Origin: Geobacter sp.
GTDB taxonomy: Bacteria; Desulfobacterota; Desulfuromonadia; Geobacterales; Geobacteraceae
Direction: 5' to 3'
NCBI GenBank assembly: GCA_003857395.1
Contig: RPRC01000117.1
Coordinates: 1-26,695 of the forward strand
Length of the DNA: 26,695 bases
Positions 8,341 to 16,198 of this stretch are shown piece after piece (the stretch's first letter is position 1; each line of letters starts with the position of its first letter). The position numbers were made by a program, and so were the translations under genes. The notes beneath the pieces are model-generated. The model ran no database searches. It was not told the origin of the DNA and was given only the letters and a program-made list of their open reading frames with translations.

Positions 8341-9927
8341 TTATGTCGCCCGCAATTCCTTGGCGATTCGATCGGCTACCCGGATTCCATCCACGGCAGC
8401 GCTCATGATACCACCCGCATACCCAGCACCTTCCCCGGTGGGGAAAAGTCCGGGCAGGCTAACCGACTGGTAATCGTCACCCCGTACGATACGAACTGGT
8501 GATGATGTTCGTGTTTCAACACCAGTCAGAGAAGCCTCGACCGTAAGAAACCCTCTCATCTGCCGATCGAACTGCTTAACACCCGCCTTCAGTGCCAGCG
8601 CAACATCCCTGGGCAATATTTCTGCAAGGTCAACGGGGACGATGCCAGGGCGATAGGTCGAGGAAACGGCATGAAAACCTTTCCCGGAGGTAAAATCCAT
8701 AAGGTTCTGTGCTGGTGCATAATAGCTGAAATTTCCCGCTGCATACGCCTTTTGCTCCAAAGCCCGCTGAAAATCGATCCCGGCAAAGGGATGGGATCCT
8801 GGGAAATCTCTTTCACCGACAGCAACAACAAGAGCACTATTGGCGAAGGGTGAATTCCTCTGAAAGGAGCTCATACCGTTCGTTACAACACCCCCTACCT
8901 CGGACGCTGCCGCCATGACTACCCCTCCGGGACACATGCAGAAGGAGTAGACGGGACGGTCGGTTTCCGGGTCATGGTGAGTCAGAACATACTCGGCAGT
9001 GGGAAGTCCCGCCGCTGACTTGTCCCCGTACTGGATACTGTTGATCAAGTCCTGGGGATGCTCAACCCTGAGACCGATCGCAAAGGGTTTCCGTTCCATA
9101 CGAATGGAACGTCGCTGCAGCATCTCATAGGTGTCACGGGCACTGTGCCCTGTCGCAAGCACAAGATATTCACAGGGAAGTTCCTCAGCACCATTCAGCA
9201 CGAGGCCGCTGACCTGTCCCCTGGTGGTTAGGAGATCGGTCAGTTTCCCACTGAAACGTATGGTAAACCCTCGCTCCAGAAGCTCAGTTCGAATAGCCGC
9301 GACTACCCTGCGGAGCTTGTCGGTACCGATATGCGGTTTCGCCAGATGGAGGATCTCGCGCGGGGCACCGAAGCGAACAAAACTATCAAGGATGTAGCTG
9401 AGATTTTCATCACGTATTCGAGTCGTCAGTTTACCATCGGAAAAGGTGCCGGCACCCCCTTCGCCAAACTGAACATTACTTTCCGGATTCAGCGTGCCTC
9501 GGTCCCAGAATGACTGTACATCCTGGACGCGCTGCTCTACAGGACGACCACGTTCAATGATGGTAGCCTGAAGTCCGTACTCGGCAAGACGAAGGGCGGC
9601 AAAAAGACCAGCCGGTCCCATCCCTGCAATTACAATTTCTTTGTCTGTGGAAATAACCGGAAAGGTTTTGAGCACCTTCTCTGGGACATGCATAATGTCA
9701 CTGTCATGTGCGAACTTTTCGATGCAGGCGCTTTCGTTTCTGACGGAAATCTCGATCGTATAGACATAACGGATGGATTTCTTTTTCCTCGCATCAAGCC
9801 CTTTGCGAACGATCTTCCATGAGACGACCTCTTCCTTGCTCAAGGCAAGGCGAGTGAGCAGCTGCACAAAAATGGCTGTTTCAGTTGTTCGAAAATCAAA
9901 AACAAGGTTGCGAATCAGGAATGGCAC
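8341..9927 (-). CDS. FAD-dependent dehydrogenase (COG2509 family)
   Basis: A 528-residue flavoprotein of the uncharacterised FAD-dependent dehydrogenase family. Residues 1-90 form a small N-terminal alpha/beta domain, as is usual in this family. The FAD-binding GxGxxG lies at 102-107 (VIAGMGPAGLFAALRLAEYG), followed by an acidic strand end at IIERG. The family core NVQFGEGGAGTFSDGKLTTR follows. A C-terminal FAD contact is suggested by GLFPTGEGAGYAGGIMSAAV. The electron donor, substrate and physiological role are unknown. The start is GTG (9927-9925), with AAGG six bases upstream. It lies 17 bp downstream of the response-regulator gene and 10 bp upstream of the exonuclease gene, so it belongs to the same transcription unit. 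It is predicted to be cytoplasmic. Confidence 0.88.
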   Translation of the reverse strand: MPFLIRNLVFDFRTTETAIFVQLLTRLALSKEEVVSWKIVRKGLDARKKKSIRYVYTIEISVRNESACIEKFAHDSDIMHVPEKVLKTFPVISTDKEIVIAGMGPAGLFAALRLAEYGLQATIIERGRPVEQRVQDVQSFWDRGTLNPESNVQFGEGGAGTFSDGKLTTRIRDENLSYILDSFVRFGAPREILHLAKPHIGTDKLRRVVAAIRTELLERGFTIRFSGKLTDLLTTRGQVSGLVLNGAEELPCEYLVLATGHSARDTYEMLQRRSIRMERKPFAIGLRVEHPQDLINSIQYGDKSAAGLPTAEYVLTHHDPETDRPVYSFCMCPGGVVMAAASEVGGVVTNGMSSFQRNSPFANSALVVAVGERDFPGSHPFAGIDFQRALEQKAYAAGNFSYYAPAQNLMDFTSGKGFHAVSSTYRPGIVPVDLAEILPRDVALALKAGVKQFDRQMRGFLTVEASLTGVETRTSSPVRIVRGDDYQSVSLPGLFPTGEGAGYAGGIMSAAVDGIRVADRIAKELRAT

Positions 9928-9944
9928 AGGGTACCTTCATCAGG

Positions 9945-10340
9945 TTACTGTTGATATTTTTTTCGATCCAGAAGCTGCTCAACAATGATCACAATGTCCA
10001 ACGGATTTGTTGACTTTGGTATATGTATGCGGGCACCCATTTCAGGCGATTCATGCTCATGGGGCGCCCCCTTGAACATGGAAGTCAGCAGGATGAGTAT
10101 CGGTGGAGAGTCTCCAGCAAGCCGGGAAATTTCAAGACAGGTACTGACGCCGCCAAGCATCGGCATTACGAGATCCACAATTACCACATCCGGCGATTCC
10201 TCAAGGAAAACTTTAATCCCTTCGAGACCGTTCTCAGCGGTTACAACCGTAAAATTGTACTCACGGAAGATGTCCGAAAGTACATTTCGAAACAGTGCAT
10301 CGTCGTCAATTACAAGAGTTTTAACTCTAGGGGATTGCAT
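9945..10340 (-). CDS. Single-domain response regulator (receiver only)
   Basis: A stand-alone receiver domain of 131 residues: acidic cluster Asp12-Asp13-Asp14, phosphoacceptor Asp56 in VIVDLVMPM, switch residue Thr86 in ILLTSM, and conserved Lys109 in HIPKST. No output domain follows. A longer reading from TTG at 10373 is possible, but that codon has no ribosome-binding site. The ATG at 10340-10338 has AGAGG five bases upstream and starts close to the first beta strand, so it is preferred. The gene lies 71 bp after the REC-histidine kinase and 17 bp before the FAD dehydrogenase. It is probably a phosphorylation partner of the adjacent kinase, or works by protein-protein contact. Confidence 0.88.
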   Translation of the reverse strand: MQSPRVKTLVIDDDALFRNVLSDIFREYNFTVVTAENGLEGIKVFLEESPDVVIVDLVMPMLGGVSTCLEISRLAGDSPPILILLTSMFKGAPHEHESPEMGARIHIPKSTNPLDIVIIVEQLLDRKKYQQ

Positions 10341-10411
10341 CAGAACCTCTGGAAAGGCCTTAAAATAGGGCAATAGTACACTAACACAGGCTTAAATGGA
10401 AGGAGAAACCC

Positions 10412-11644
10412 CTAGGAACCCGGGGAGAGCAGAGGGAGAGAAACCGAAAAAGTTGTTCCTTTTCCCATCTCGCTTTTCACCTCAATTTTCCCGTTATAGG
10501 TGCGGATTATTCTGAGAACGACAGAAAGGCCAAGACCGGTTCCGGAGTTTTTTGTCGTATAGAACGGGTCAAAAATCCTTTGCAGATCAACGTGAGGAAT
10601 GCCCTTGCCGGTATCTGTTACATCAATGTTGACGGTATCATCTTTTTGTTGAAGCAAAATCGTCAAAACTCCACCGTCCGCCATCTCTTCAATGGCGTTG
10701 GCGAATAAATTTGAAAATATCTGTTCAATCTCCGTAGCGTCGGCAAGGATATAGGGAGGGTTTGCCCTGTAATCCCGTTCGACCCTGATACCATGCATTT
10801 TTGCACGGGACTGGAATAATTCTAGCAGGGAATCGATTACCTTTGGAATAGATACTTGCTGCAAGTGATAGCGAGGCCTTTTTACGGCATCCATCAGTTT
10901 TATCAAGATACCGTCAATTCGACGCACCTCCATTTCAATCTTTTCCAAAAATTCAAAACGCTCCGGGTCGTCGAGACCACCTTTCAGGAGTTGAACATAC
11001 AGTCCAATCGAGTTAAGTGGATTTCTAATCTCATGCGCCATCCCCGCGGAGATATACCCAAGTGTCGACATTTTTTCGGTTTGAACAATTTCCTCCTGGA
11101 CCTTTTGCAGTTCCATGGTCTTTTCTGCAACACGCATCTCGAGCATCCTGTTCCATGTCTCAATCTCCTTAAGGAGCCGGTCTCTCTCCAGGACCAATTC
11201 TTTATTCCGGATCTCCACCTCCCGGACCCTAATGACTTTCTCAACCCGTTCCAGAAGATCCTGATTCAGAAAAGGCTTGAGCACATAGTCGGAAGCTCCG
11301 GCTTTCATGAGGGTTACCGCTATTTCTTCGCTTCCTTTTCCCGTAAGAATAATCACGTAGATATCAGGAAATTTGAGTTTGATCTCTGTGAGCGTAGAAA
11401 AGCCGTCTTTGCCCGGCATGAAATAATCAAGCAGAACTATTTCCGGTTGTTCCTTTTCTACCAACTCCAAAGCATCCGAAGCATTCGATGCAGTAAGGAC
11501 CTTGAAGCCCCTGTTGCGAAATAATTGTGCAGTAAGCACAAGATTCACCTTCTCATCATCAACGATAAGCAGTGTCGTGTTCCGCTGGGCAAGCTGTTCC
11601 GAACTTTTATATTTTTTTATCTCTTGTCTCGACATTTGAAGCAT
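10412..11644 (-). CDS. Receiver-histidine kinase hybrid (REC then HisKA-HATPase)
   Basis: A soluble two-component protein of 410 residues. A receiver domain comes first (about 25-135): Asp73 in LLDYFMPG and Lys123 in VLKPF. A charged coiled-coil linker (about 136-190) follows, then a dimerisation/phosphotransfer domain with His204 in AGMAHEIRNPLNS. The ATPase domain has an N box (FANAIEEM), DTGKGIP, the F box FDPFYTTK and GTGLGLS. No membrane segment or classical sensor domain is present, so input probably arrives as phosphate on the receiver. Start choice is uncertain: a GTG at 11656 lacks a ribosome-binding site, the ATG at 11644 has GGGA six bases upstream, and another ATG lies three codons later. 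The Usp gene upstream ends in a terminator, so expression may depend on read-through. Confidence 0.92.
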   Translation of the reverse strand: MLQMSRQEIKKYKSSEQLAQRNTTLLIVDDEKVNLVLTAQLFRNRGFKVLTASNASDALELVEKEQPEIVLLDYFMPGKDGFSTLTEIKLKFPDIYVIILTGKGSEEIAVTLMKAGASDYVLKPFLNQDLLERVEKVIRVREVEIRNKELVLERDRLLKEIETWNRMLEMRVAEKTMELQKVQEEIVQTEKMSTLGYISAGMAHEIRNPLNSIGLYVQLLKGGLDDPERFEFLEKIEMEVRRIDGILIKLMDAVKRPRYHLQQVSIPKVIDSLLELFQSRAKMHGIRVERDYRANPPYILADATEIEQIFSNLFANAIEEMADGGVLTILLQQKDDTVNIDVTDTGKGIPHVDLQRIFDPFYTTKNSGTGLGLSVVLRIIRTYNGKIEVKSEMGKGTTFSVSLPLLSPGS

Positions 11645-11670
11645 GCCCCTTCCCACCTGTCAGGAAACGG

Positions 11671-11695
11671 AAAAGGCAGCACGTGGCTGCCTTTT
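11671..11695 (-). terminator. Intrinsic terminator after the universal stress protein gene
   Basis: A perfect 10-bp stem AAAAGGCAGC / GCTGCCTTTT with a 5-base loop lies 25 bp past the Usp stop codon on the minus strand. Four T residues end the stem, followed by CCGTTTCC. Termination may be partial, because the next gene starts 27 bp further on without an obvious promoter. Confidence 0.7.
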
Positions 11696-11720
11696 CTTAA
11701 TCAGGTTTCGGTATCTAACA

Positions 11721-12176
11721 TTACTCTTCGCTTACCGGCGGCCTGATGGTCATGACCGGGCAGCGTGATCTCCGAACAACTCTTTCAGCGGTGCTGCCGA
11801 AAAGAAAATGATCAAGGCCGGCTCTACCGTGAGTGCCAAGTACAATCAATGATACTTTTTCCTTATCAGCCAGCGCAAGAATCTCATCGTAGGGAATGCC
11901 GGAAACAATCACGGTATCACTGGCATCCAGGTCCACTAGTTTGCCTAAACAGAACTTCTTCATCATTTTCTCCGCTGCAACTTCAATCTCTTTTTCAAGT
12001 GAATCAAAAGAGATGTGGGGAACATAAAAACCGCGAAGATCGACAGGTTCGTTGATGACGTGCATGACAATTAGTTTGCTATTAAACTTTTTCGCCAGTG
12101 TACGCGCATAGTCAAAAGCATACTCGGAGACTTCAGAAAAGTCCGTGGCGAATAGAATTGTCGAAAAGTCGTTCAT
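11721..12176 (-). CDS. Universal stress protein (UspA family, ATP-binding type)
   Basis: A single Usp domain of 151 residues. It starts with the typical strand ILFATDFSE and an early Asp for nucleotide contact. It ends with the ATP-binding motif G-2x-G-9x-G-S/T in GTHGRAGLDHFLFGST, then CPVMTIRP. The intact glycine motif suggests an ATP-binding Usp rather than the non-binding UspA type. Such proteins accumulate under starvation or stress and modulate partners by an often unknown mechanism. It is cytoplasmic. The gene starts 20 bp after a receiver-only response regulator and ends in a good terminator, so the two form a small transcription unit. Placement between signalling genes suggests a common stress-sensing role, which is inference. 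Confidence 0.93.
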   Translation of the reverse strand: MNDFSTILFATDFSEVSEYAFDYARTLAKKFNSKLIVMHVINEPVDLRGFYVPHISFDSLEKEIEVAAEKMMKKFCLGKLVDLDASDTVIVSGIPYDEILALADKEKVSLIVLGTHGRAGLDHFLFGSTAERVVRRSRCPVMTIRPPVSEE

Positions 12177-12196
12177 ATTTCCCCCTCACTCCCGAT

Positions 12197-12604
12197 TCAG
12201 GAGTCCTCAGCGTTAAGTATTTTTTCCATGATGATTTTCAATTCATCGATCTGCACGGGTTTATTTATATACTCGAATGCGCCCAGATTCATGGCTTCAA
12301 GATAGGAATCCACGCCACCGTAAGCCGTTATCATGATCACATTGCTTCTGGGAAAGTTCTTGTTAAGTTCTCTCAGGAAGGTAATTCCGTCCATTCTCGG
12401 CATCTTGATATCAGTTACGATCAGATTAACCGATTGTCTGCGAAGATAGTTCAATGCCTCATAGCCATTTGCAACCCCCTCAACAAGATAACCTTCTCGA
12501 GTCAGAAGCTTGGTAAGGGCATGCCTTGTATTATCTTCATCCTCCACAACAAGGATTCTTTTTACATTTGCCGAATGGACGTTAGCGATTCTCTTTAGCT
12601 TCAT
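12197..12604 (-). CDS. Single-domain response regulator (receiver only)
   Basis: A 135-residue receiver domain with a 14-residue basic N-terminal extension (MKLKRIANVHSANV). Key residues are Glu21-Asp22, phosphoacceptor Asp65 in VTDIKMPRMDG, Thr93 in MITAYGG and Lys115 in INKPV. IKMPRMDG and the KPV ending resemble the receivers of NtrC-type regulators, but the chain stops after the receiver, with no AAA or DNA-binding domain. The ATG at 12604-12602 has no Shine-Dalgarno sequence, and a good promoter ends only nine bases before it, so the mRNA may be almost leaderless. The Usp gene follows after 20 bp. Confidence 0.9.
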   Translation of the reverse strand: MKLKRIANVHSANVKRILVVEDEDNTRHALTKLLTREGYLVEGVANGYEALNYLRRQSVNLIVTDIKMPRMDGITFLRELNKNFPRSNVIMITAYGGVDSYLEAMNLGAFEYINKPVQIDELKIIMEKILNAEDS

Positions 12605-12613
12605 TTGCTTGCA

Positions 12614-12641
12614 AGTCTATCACGAGGAAGCTGGCTGTCAA
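12614..12641 (-). promoter_or_regulatory. Promoter of the response regulator-Usp unit; predicts a near-leaderless mRNA
   Basis: On the minus strand, TTGACA (12636-12641, perfect) is followed by a 16-bp spacer and TAGACT (12614-12619, 4/6). Nine bases lie between the -10 and the ATG at 12604. It sits in the 53-bp gap after rodZ, so the signalling genes have their own promoter. Confidence 0.5.
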
Positions 12642-12657
12642 GCATCCCGTAGCAGTC

Positions 12658-13503
12658 TCACTCTGCTTTTCCTCCGTTATACCCGCCACTTAAGACAATG
12701 TGTGCAGAGGCGCCTTTCTTGCCGAAAGGCTTCAGAAGTTTTCCGTTCAGCTCCGCTTCAACCCCACCGGCATTTTCGAGGTCCAGGGAAAAAGATTTTT
12801 CCCCCTTCCATTCAATCAGATCACCAGCTTTCAAGTCATAGTGTTGAGTGGTCATTTCGTCGATAGTAAGATTCAATGATCCGTCTTCAACTGCTCTCAA
12901 TCTCAGGACGAATTTTTCTCCACTTTGGCCAAAACGTGCGGACAACACTTTTTCATCGCTCTTTTGGAATAAAGGTAACGTTTTTTCGTCACGAACAACG
13001 TTTGAGTTTTCCTGAACGGAACCCACCGCGATTTTCTCTTCAAGTGGTTCTGAGGTCAGACTGACTGTCTGTGGGGCGAGGGGGTTTTCCGGCGAAAAAC
13101 AAAAGAACAGCGCCGAAATAATGAGAAGTACTACCAGCACAAACGGCAGGACTTTTTGCAAAACTGTCCGTGCCTGCGGGGAGAGCGCCGAGCAACAGCC
13201 TATTGTGGTTGAGTTTCCATGCTCTCCAGCTTTCTGGCCTCCTGCAGAGCAGTGATCAGAAGGGACGACCAACTCCTCCGCCGCTACATTAAGGAACTGC
13301 GCGTAGACACGGAGAAAACCTTTTGCATAGGCTTCACTGGGAAGTTTGTCGCTATCATCTTCCTCTAAAGCCTTCAGATATCCTCTGGAAATTCGAGTAG
13401 TCCGGGCCACATCTTCCAGCGACAACCCCTTACGTTCTCGGGCTTCTCGCAAGCGTGAACCAATAGTCTTCTGCTTAATGGTATGAATACTCGCTTCAGA
13501 CAT
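12658..13503 (-). CDS. rodZ: RodZ-like membrane protein: Xre-type HTH, one TM segment, DUF4115
   Basis: The 281 residues show the RodZ layout. A cytoplasmic helix-turn-helix domain of the HTH_25 type (about 12-80) carries IGSRLREARERKGLSLEDVA and LPSEAYAKGFLRVYAQFL. A linker follows, then one transmembrane helix (about 116-136), a low-complexity periplasmic stretch, and a C-terminal beta domain (DUF4115, about 198-270) with LTIDEM and GDLIEW. RodZ links the actin-like MreB cytoskeleton to the wall-elongation machinery and sets rod shape. The ATG at 13503 has GAGG five bases upstream and is preferred over a GTG two codons earlier. It starts 7 bp after the PilF-like gene, matching the pilF-rodZ order in other proteobacteria. 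Without mreB nearby, the function rests on family and order. Confidence 0.82.
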   Translation of the reverse strand: MSEASIHTIKQKTIGSRLREARERKGLSLEDVARTTRISRGYLKALEEDDSDKLPSEAYAKGFLRVYAQFLNVAAEELVVPSDHCSAGGQKAGEHGNSTTIGCCSALSPQARTVLQKVLPFVLVVLLIISALFFCFSPENPLAPQTVSLTSEPLEEKIAVGSVQENSNVVRDEKTLPLFQKSDEKVLSARFGQSGEKFVLRLRAVEDGSLNLTIDEMTTQHYDLKAGDLIEWKGEKSFSLDLENAGGVEAELNGKLLKPFGKKGASAHIVLSGGYNGGKAE

Positions 13504-13510
13504 TATCACC

Positions 13511-14257
13511 TCATTGAAGCATCAGAAGATGTTCCCGCGAAATCTGGCCAAGTTCGTCGTCTGGGTTAATTCGGAGGACCTCATGGAATTCCGCTTTCGC
13601 CGCGACAGAATCCTTGTTTTTCATATAAGACAAGGCCAGATGGTAATGCGCCTTGGCAAAGTCCCGGTTGAGTTCGATTGATTTTTTGAATTCTCCTATT
13701 GCCAGGTCGGTTTTATCAGCGGCAAAGTAGACTCTGCCCAGAGTCAGCCTGGCAACAGGGCTTCTCGGGTTGTTCGCAATGACAGGACGCAGGAGGGACA
13801 GGGCCATCTCGTAGTCCCCTTTACCAAAGTAGGCCAAGGCGAGGTTCATGGCTGCAGAATCATGATTCTGATAAAAAATATCATTGCAAACCAAGGTAAA
13901 CTGATTGATGGCGTTATCCCATTGTTGCAGCTCAAGATACGTTGCGCCGAGGTTGTTTCTTGCCTCTGAGAACTTGGGACGAAGCGCGATTGCCCGCAGA
14001 TATTTTACTTCCGCCAAGTCAAATCTATTTTTAAAAAAATAGGCCTGGCCAAGATAATTCAAGAGAACCGGATCATCGGGAGTGATTTTCTCAGCCTCGG
14101 TGAGGTCGATAAGTGCCCGGGTGTAATTCCCTTCGACCAGATACGAGAGACCCATCTGATAATGGTAAGAAGCTTTTTTCCTCGACGCTTCCATTGCCCC
14201 ACATCCTGTTGAGAGTGCCAAGGTGAAGAGCAACACGATTACGAATCCGTTTTTCAT
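13511..14257 (-). CDS. PilF/PilW-like TPR lipoprotein
   Basis: A lipoprotein with a short signal peptide and lipobox LSTGC (lipidated Cys19). About six TPR units fill the rest (about 30-245), for example ASYHYQMGLSYLVEGNYTRA and AHYHLALSYMKNKDSVAAK. PilF/PilW anchors in the outer membrane and promotes assembly of the PilQ secretin for type IV pili. Position just before rodZ, in a block with ndk and rlmN, supports that identity. Two in-frame ATGs are equally well placed, at 14257 (used here, 248 aa, normal signal-peptide length) and 14272 (253 aa). They lie in a tandem 15-bp duplication that copies the ribosome-binding site and start. No pil genes are in the window, so the pilus link is inference. 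Confidence 0.8.
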   Translation of the reverse strand: MKNGFVIVLLFTLALSTGCGAMEASRKKASYHYQMGLSYLVEGNYTRALIDLTEAEKITPDDPVLLNYLGQAYFFKNRFDLAEVKYLRAIALRPKFSEARNNLGATYLELQQWDNAINQFTLVCNDIFYQNHDSAAMNLALAYFGKGDYEMALSLLRPVIANNPRSPVARLTLGRVYFAADKTDLAIGEFKKSIELNRDFAKAHYHLALSYMKNKDSVAAKAEFHEVLRINPDDELGQISREHLLMLQ

Positions 14258-14281
14258 GATAGCCTCTTTCATGAGAGCCTC
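14252..14281 (-). repeat. In-frame 15-bp tandem duplication of RBS plus start codon
   Basis: On the minus strand GAGGCTCTCATGAAA is followed immediately by GAGGCTATCATGAAA, with one mismatch. Each copy has GAGG, five bases, ATG and a Lys codon, and the period keeps the frame. Confidence 0.9.
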
Positions 14282-14317
14282 GATGGACCCTTTAAACCGA
14301 AAATGGGCTGCAGGAAT

Positions 14318-15238
14318 CTAGGCAGTTTCTGGAAGGCCTTCAAAATATGTCATTGCCTTGAAACTGCGGTAGCGTTCTTCAATCTCTCGGTAAGAAAGAT
14401 TCCGTAACCGATCGAGACTGAAATCCTCAACGTTGAAGGAAGCCATTACACTCCCGAAAATAATGGCCTGACGGATTGCAGCTTCGCTGAGATTTCCCGT
14501 GTTCGCAAGATAGCCCATGAAACCTCCCGCAAAGGTATCACCTGCGCCCGTGGGGTCAAATACTTTCTCCAGGGGGTACGCTGGTGCGGCGAAAATTGTC
14601 GAGTCGCTGAACATCAACACACCATACTCTCCCCTTTTCACGATAAGCGTTTTCACACCGAGAGAGAGGATATATCTGGCCGCCTTCACCAGGTTCGGCT
14701 CTTGCGAAAGCTGGCGTGCCTCCGCATCATTAATAATGAGAATATCAACCTTCCCGATAACTTTTTTCAAAGATTCGACCTTGGAGGAGATCCAATAATT
14801 CATCGTGTCGCTTGCAATGACCCGAGGTTTTTTTACCTGACGTACCACATCCATTTGCAGATCAGGGTCGATATTCGCAAGGAAAAGAAATTCCGCATCA
14901 GCATATTCGGAAGGAATCGTTGGTTTGAAGGTTTCGAACACATTAAGCTTGGTTTCAAGGGTCTGCGCCTCGTTCAGATCGTAACCGTACTTACCCTTCC
15001 AGGAAAATGTCTTGCCAGAATTGCGGGTAAGCCCACGGAGATCAATATTCCGGGATTTGAGGAAGGATATATGTTCAGCGGGGAAGTCTTCGCCAACCAC
15101 GGCAACGAGACTTACATCGGTAAAAAAACTGGCGGACGTGGCAAAGTATGTTGCGGAACCGCCAAGCACATCCTCAACCACCCCAAAGGGAGTTTCCACC
15201 GAATCGAATGCCACCGAACCTACTACCAGAATGCCCAT
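14318..15238 (-). CDS. PfkB-family carbohydrate/nucleoside kinase
   Basis: A ribokinase-fold kinase of 306 residues. The N-terminal part has the family GGSATYFATSASFF helix region and the substrate-lid strand SVETPFGVVEDVLGG. The C-terminal signature DPTGAGDTFAGGF carries the anion hole and the catalytic base Asp234. Members phosphorylate sugars or nucleosides (ribose, adenosine, fructose and others), and the sequence alone does not settle the substrate. It lies 38 bp after mtnP, with AGGAG ten bases before the ATG, so the two are probably cotranscribed. A nucleoside or ribose-derived substrate is plausible from that context, for example adenosine. Confidence in the fold is high and in any substrate low. 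It is cytoplasmic. Confidence 0.88.
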   Translation of the reverse strand: MGILVVGSVAFDSVETPFGVVEDVLGGSATYFATSASFFTDVSLVAVVGEDFPAEHISFLKSRNIDLRGLTRNSGKTFSWKGKYGYDLNEAQTLETKLNVFETFKPTIPSEYADAEFLFLANIDPDLQMDVVRQVKKPRVIASDTMNYWISSKVESLKKVIGKVDILIINDAEARQLSQEPNLVKAARYILSLGVKTLIVKRGEYGVLMFSDSTIFAAPAYPLEKVFDPTGAGDTFAGGFMGYLANTGNLSEAAIRQAIIFGSVMASFNVEDFSLDRLRNLSYREIEERYRSFKAMTYFEGLPETA

Positions 15239-15276
15239 ATAAATAATTCTCCTAGAGGATGTAGTGTGACGGAATG

Positions 15277-16149
15277 TCAGAGGTATTTGCCGATAATCGG
15301 CTCAAGATCAGATTTCGTCTTACCCGGAATGACCGCCCTGTCGGTGATAATTGCATAGCGAAGAGCATCGACGCAAGGGCATTTTCTCTCAGCGTCAAGA
15401 CAGGCGACAGCATTGCGGATAATAGTTTTTGCCATTGTAACATTCTGTTTGATAATTGCGAGAATTGCGTCAACAGAAACGTCATCATGGGTTTCATGCC
15501 AACAATCATAGTCTGTTGCCAAGGCTATGACACCATAACAGATTTCCGCCTCCCGGGCCAATTTTGCTTCAGGTATATTTGTCATTCCAATCACGGACAC
15601 ACCGAATGTCCTGTACAGCAAGGATTCAGCTCTGGTTGAAAAGGCCGGCCCCTCCATGCAGAGATAGGTTCCGCCACGGTGGACGCGTGCGCCGGCTTTC
15701 CGCGATGCAGCTTCAAGAGCAGAAGACAGGTCGCCGCAGACCGGATTGGCAAACTGCACATGAGCGACAATCCCGTTACCAAAAAATGTATTTGCGCGGG
15801 TTGCGTTTGTCCGGTCAATGAACTGGTCCGGGATAACAATATTTCCGGGTTCGATCTCTTCCCGCATGCTGCCGACTGCAGAAACGGATATAAGTCGGGT
15901 AACACCAAGCTTTTTCATGCCGTAGATGTTAGCCCGGTAATTGACCTCCGAAGGAAGCAAGCGATGACCACGACCATGACGCGGAAGGAATACCAAGCGC
16001 ACACCGTCAAGTACACCCGTAATGAAGGCGTCGGAAGGATCGCCAAAAGGGGTTTTGAGGACAACCTGCGCCACATCCGTCAGGCCCTCCATCTCATAAA
16101 GGCCACTGCCACCAATTACGCCTAGGACCTGTTCCTTGATTTCCATCAT
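15277..16149 (-). CDS. mtnP: S-methyl-5'-thioadenosine phosphorylase
   Basis: Cleaves methylthioadenosine with phosphate to adenine and 5-methylthioribose-1-phosphate, recycling the by-product of polyamine and related S-adenosylmethionine reactions. The 290 residues show VIGGSGLYEMEGL at the start, the phosphate-binding RHGRGH (58-63), SVSAVGSM (89-95) and CMEGPAFSTRAES. ATDYDCWHE contains Asp213 and Asp215. Aspartates here mark 6-aminopurine specificity, whereas inosine/guanosine phosphorylases carry an Asn-Lys motif instead. Two adjacent ATGs are possible starts; GGGGA lies four bases before the first. The PfkB kinase follows after 38 bp and rlmN precedes it by 49 bp. No mtnA or other methionine-salvage gene is present here. 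Confidence 0.93.
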   Translation of the reverse strand: MMEIKEQVLGVIGGSGLYEMEGLTDVAQVVLKTPFGDPSDAFITGVLDGVRLVFLPRHGRGHRLLPSEVNYRANIYGMKKLGVTRLISVSAVGSMREEIEPGNIVIPDQFIDRTNATRANTFFGNGIVAHVQFANPVCGDLSSALEAASRKAGARVHRGGTYLCMEGPAFSTRAESLLYRTFGVSVIGMTNIPEAKLAREAEICYGVIALATDYDCWHETHDDVSVDAILAIIKQNVTMAKTIIRNAVACLDAERKCPCVDALRYAIITDRAVIPGKTKSDLEPIIGKYL

Positions 16150-16198
16150 ATATCCCCGCTTCTATCCTTGAAATTCAATTTCCGACCAGAAAGGTCGT

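Noticed and set aside
10856..11524. 222-codon plus-strand open frame opposite the REC-histidine kinase
   Set aside because: Antisense to clear kinase motifs, with no ribosome-binding site and an atypical composition.
16150..16198. Short CGACC-TTTCT-GGTCG stem between rlmN and mtnP as a terminator
   Set aside because: The stem is only 5 bp and no T-run follows. The genes are probably cotranscribed.
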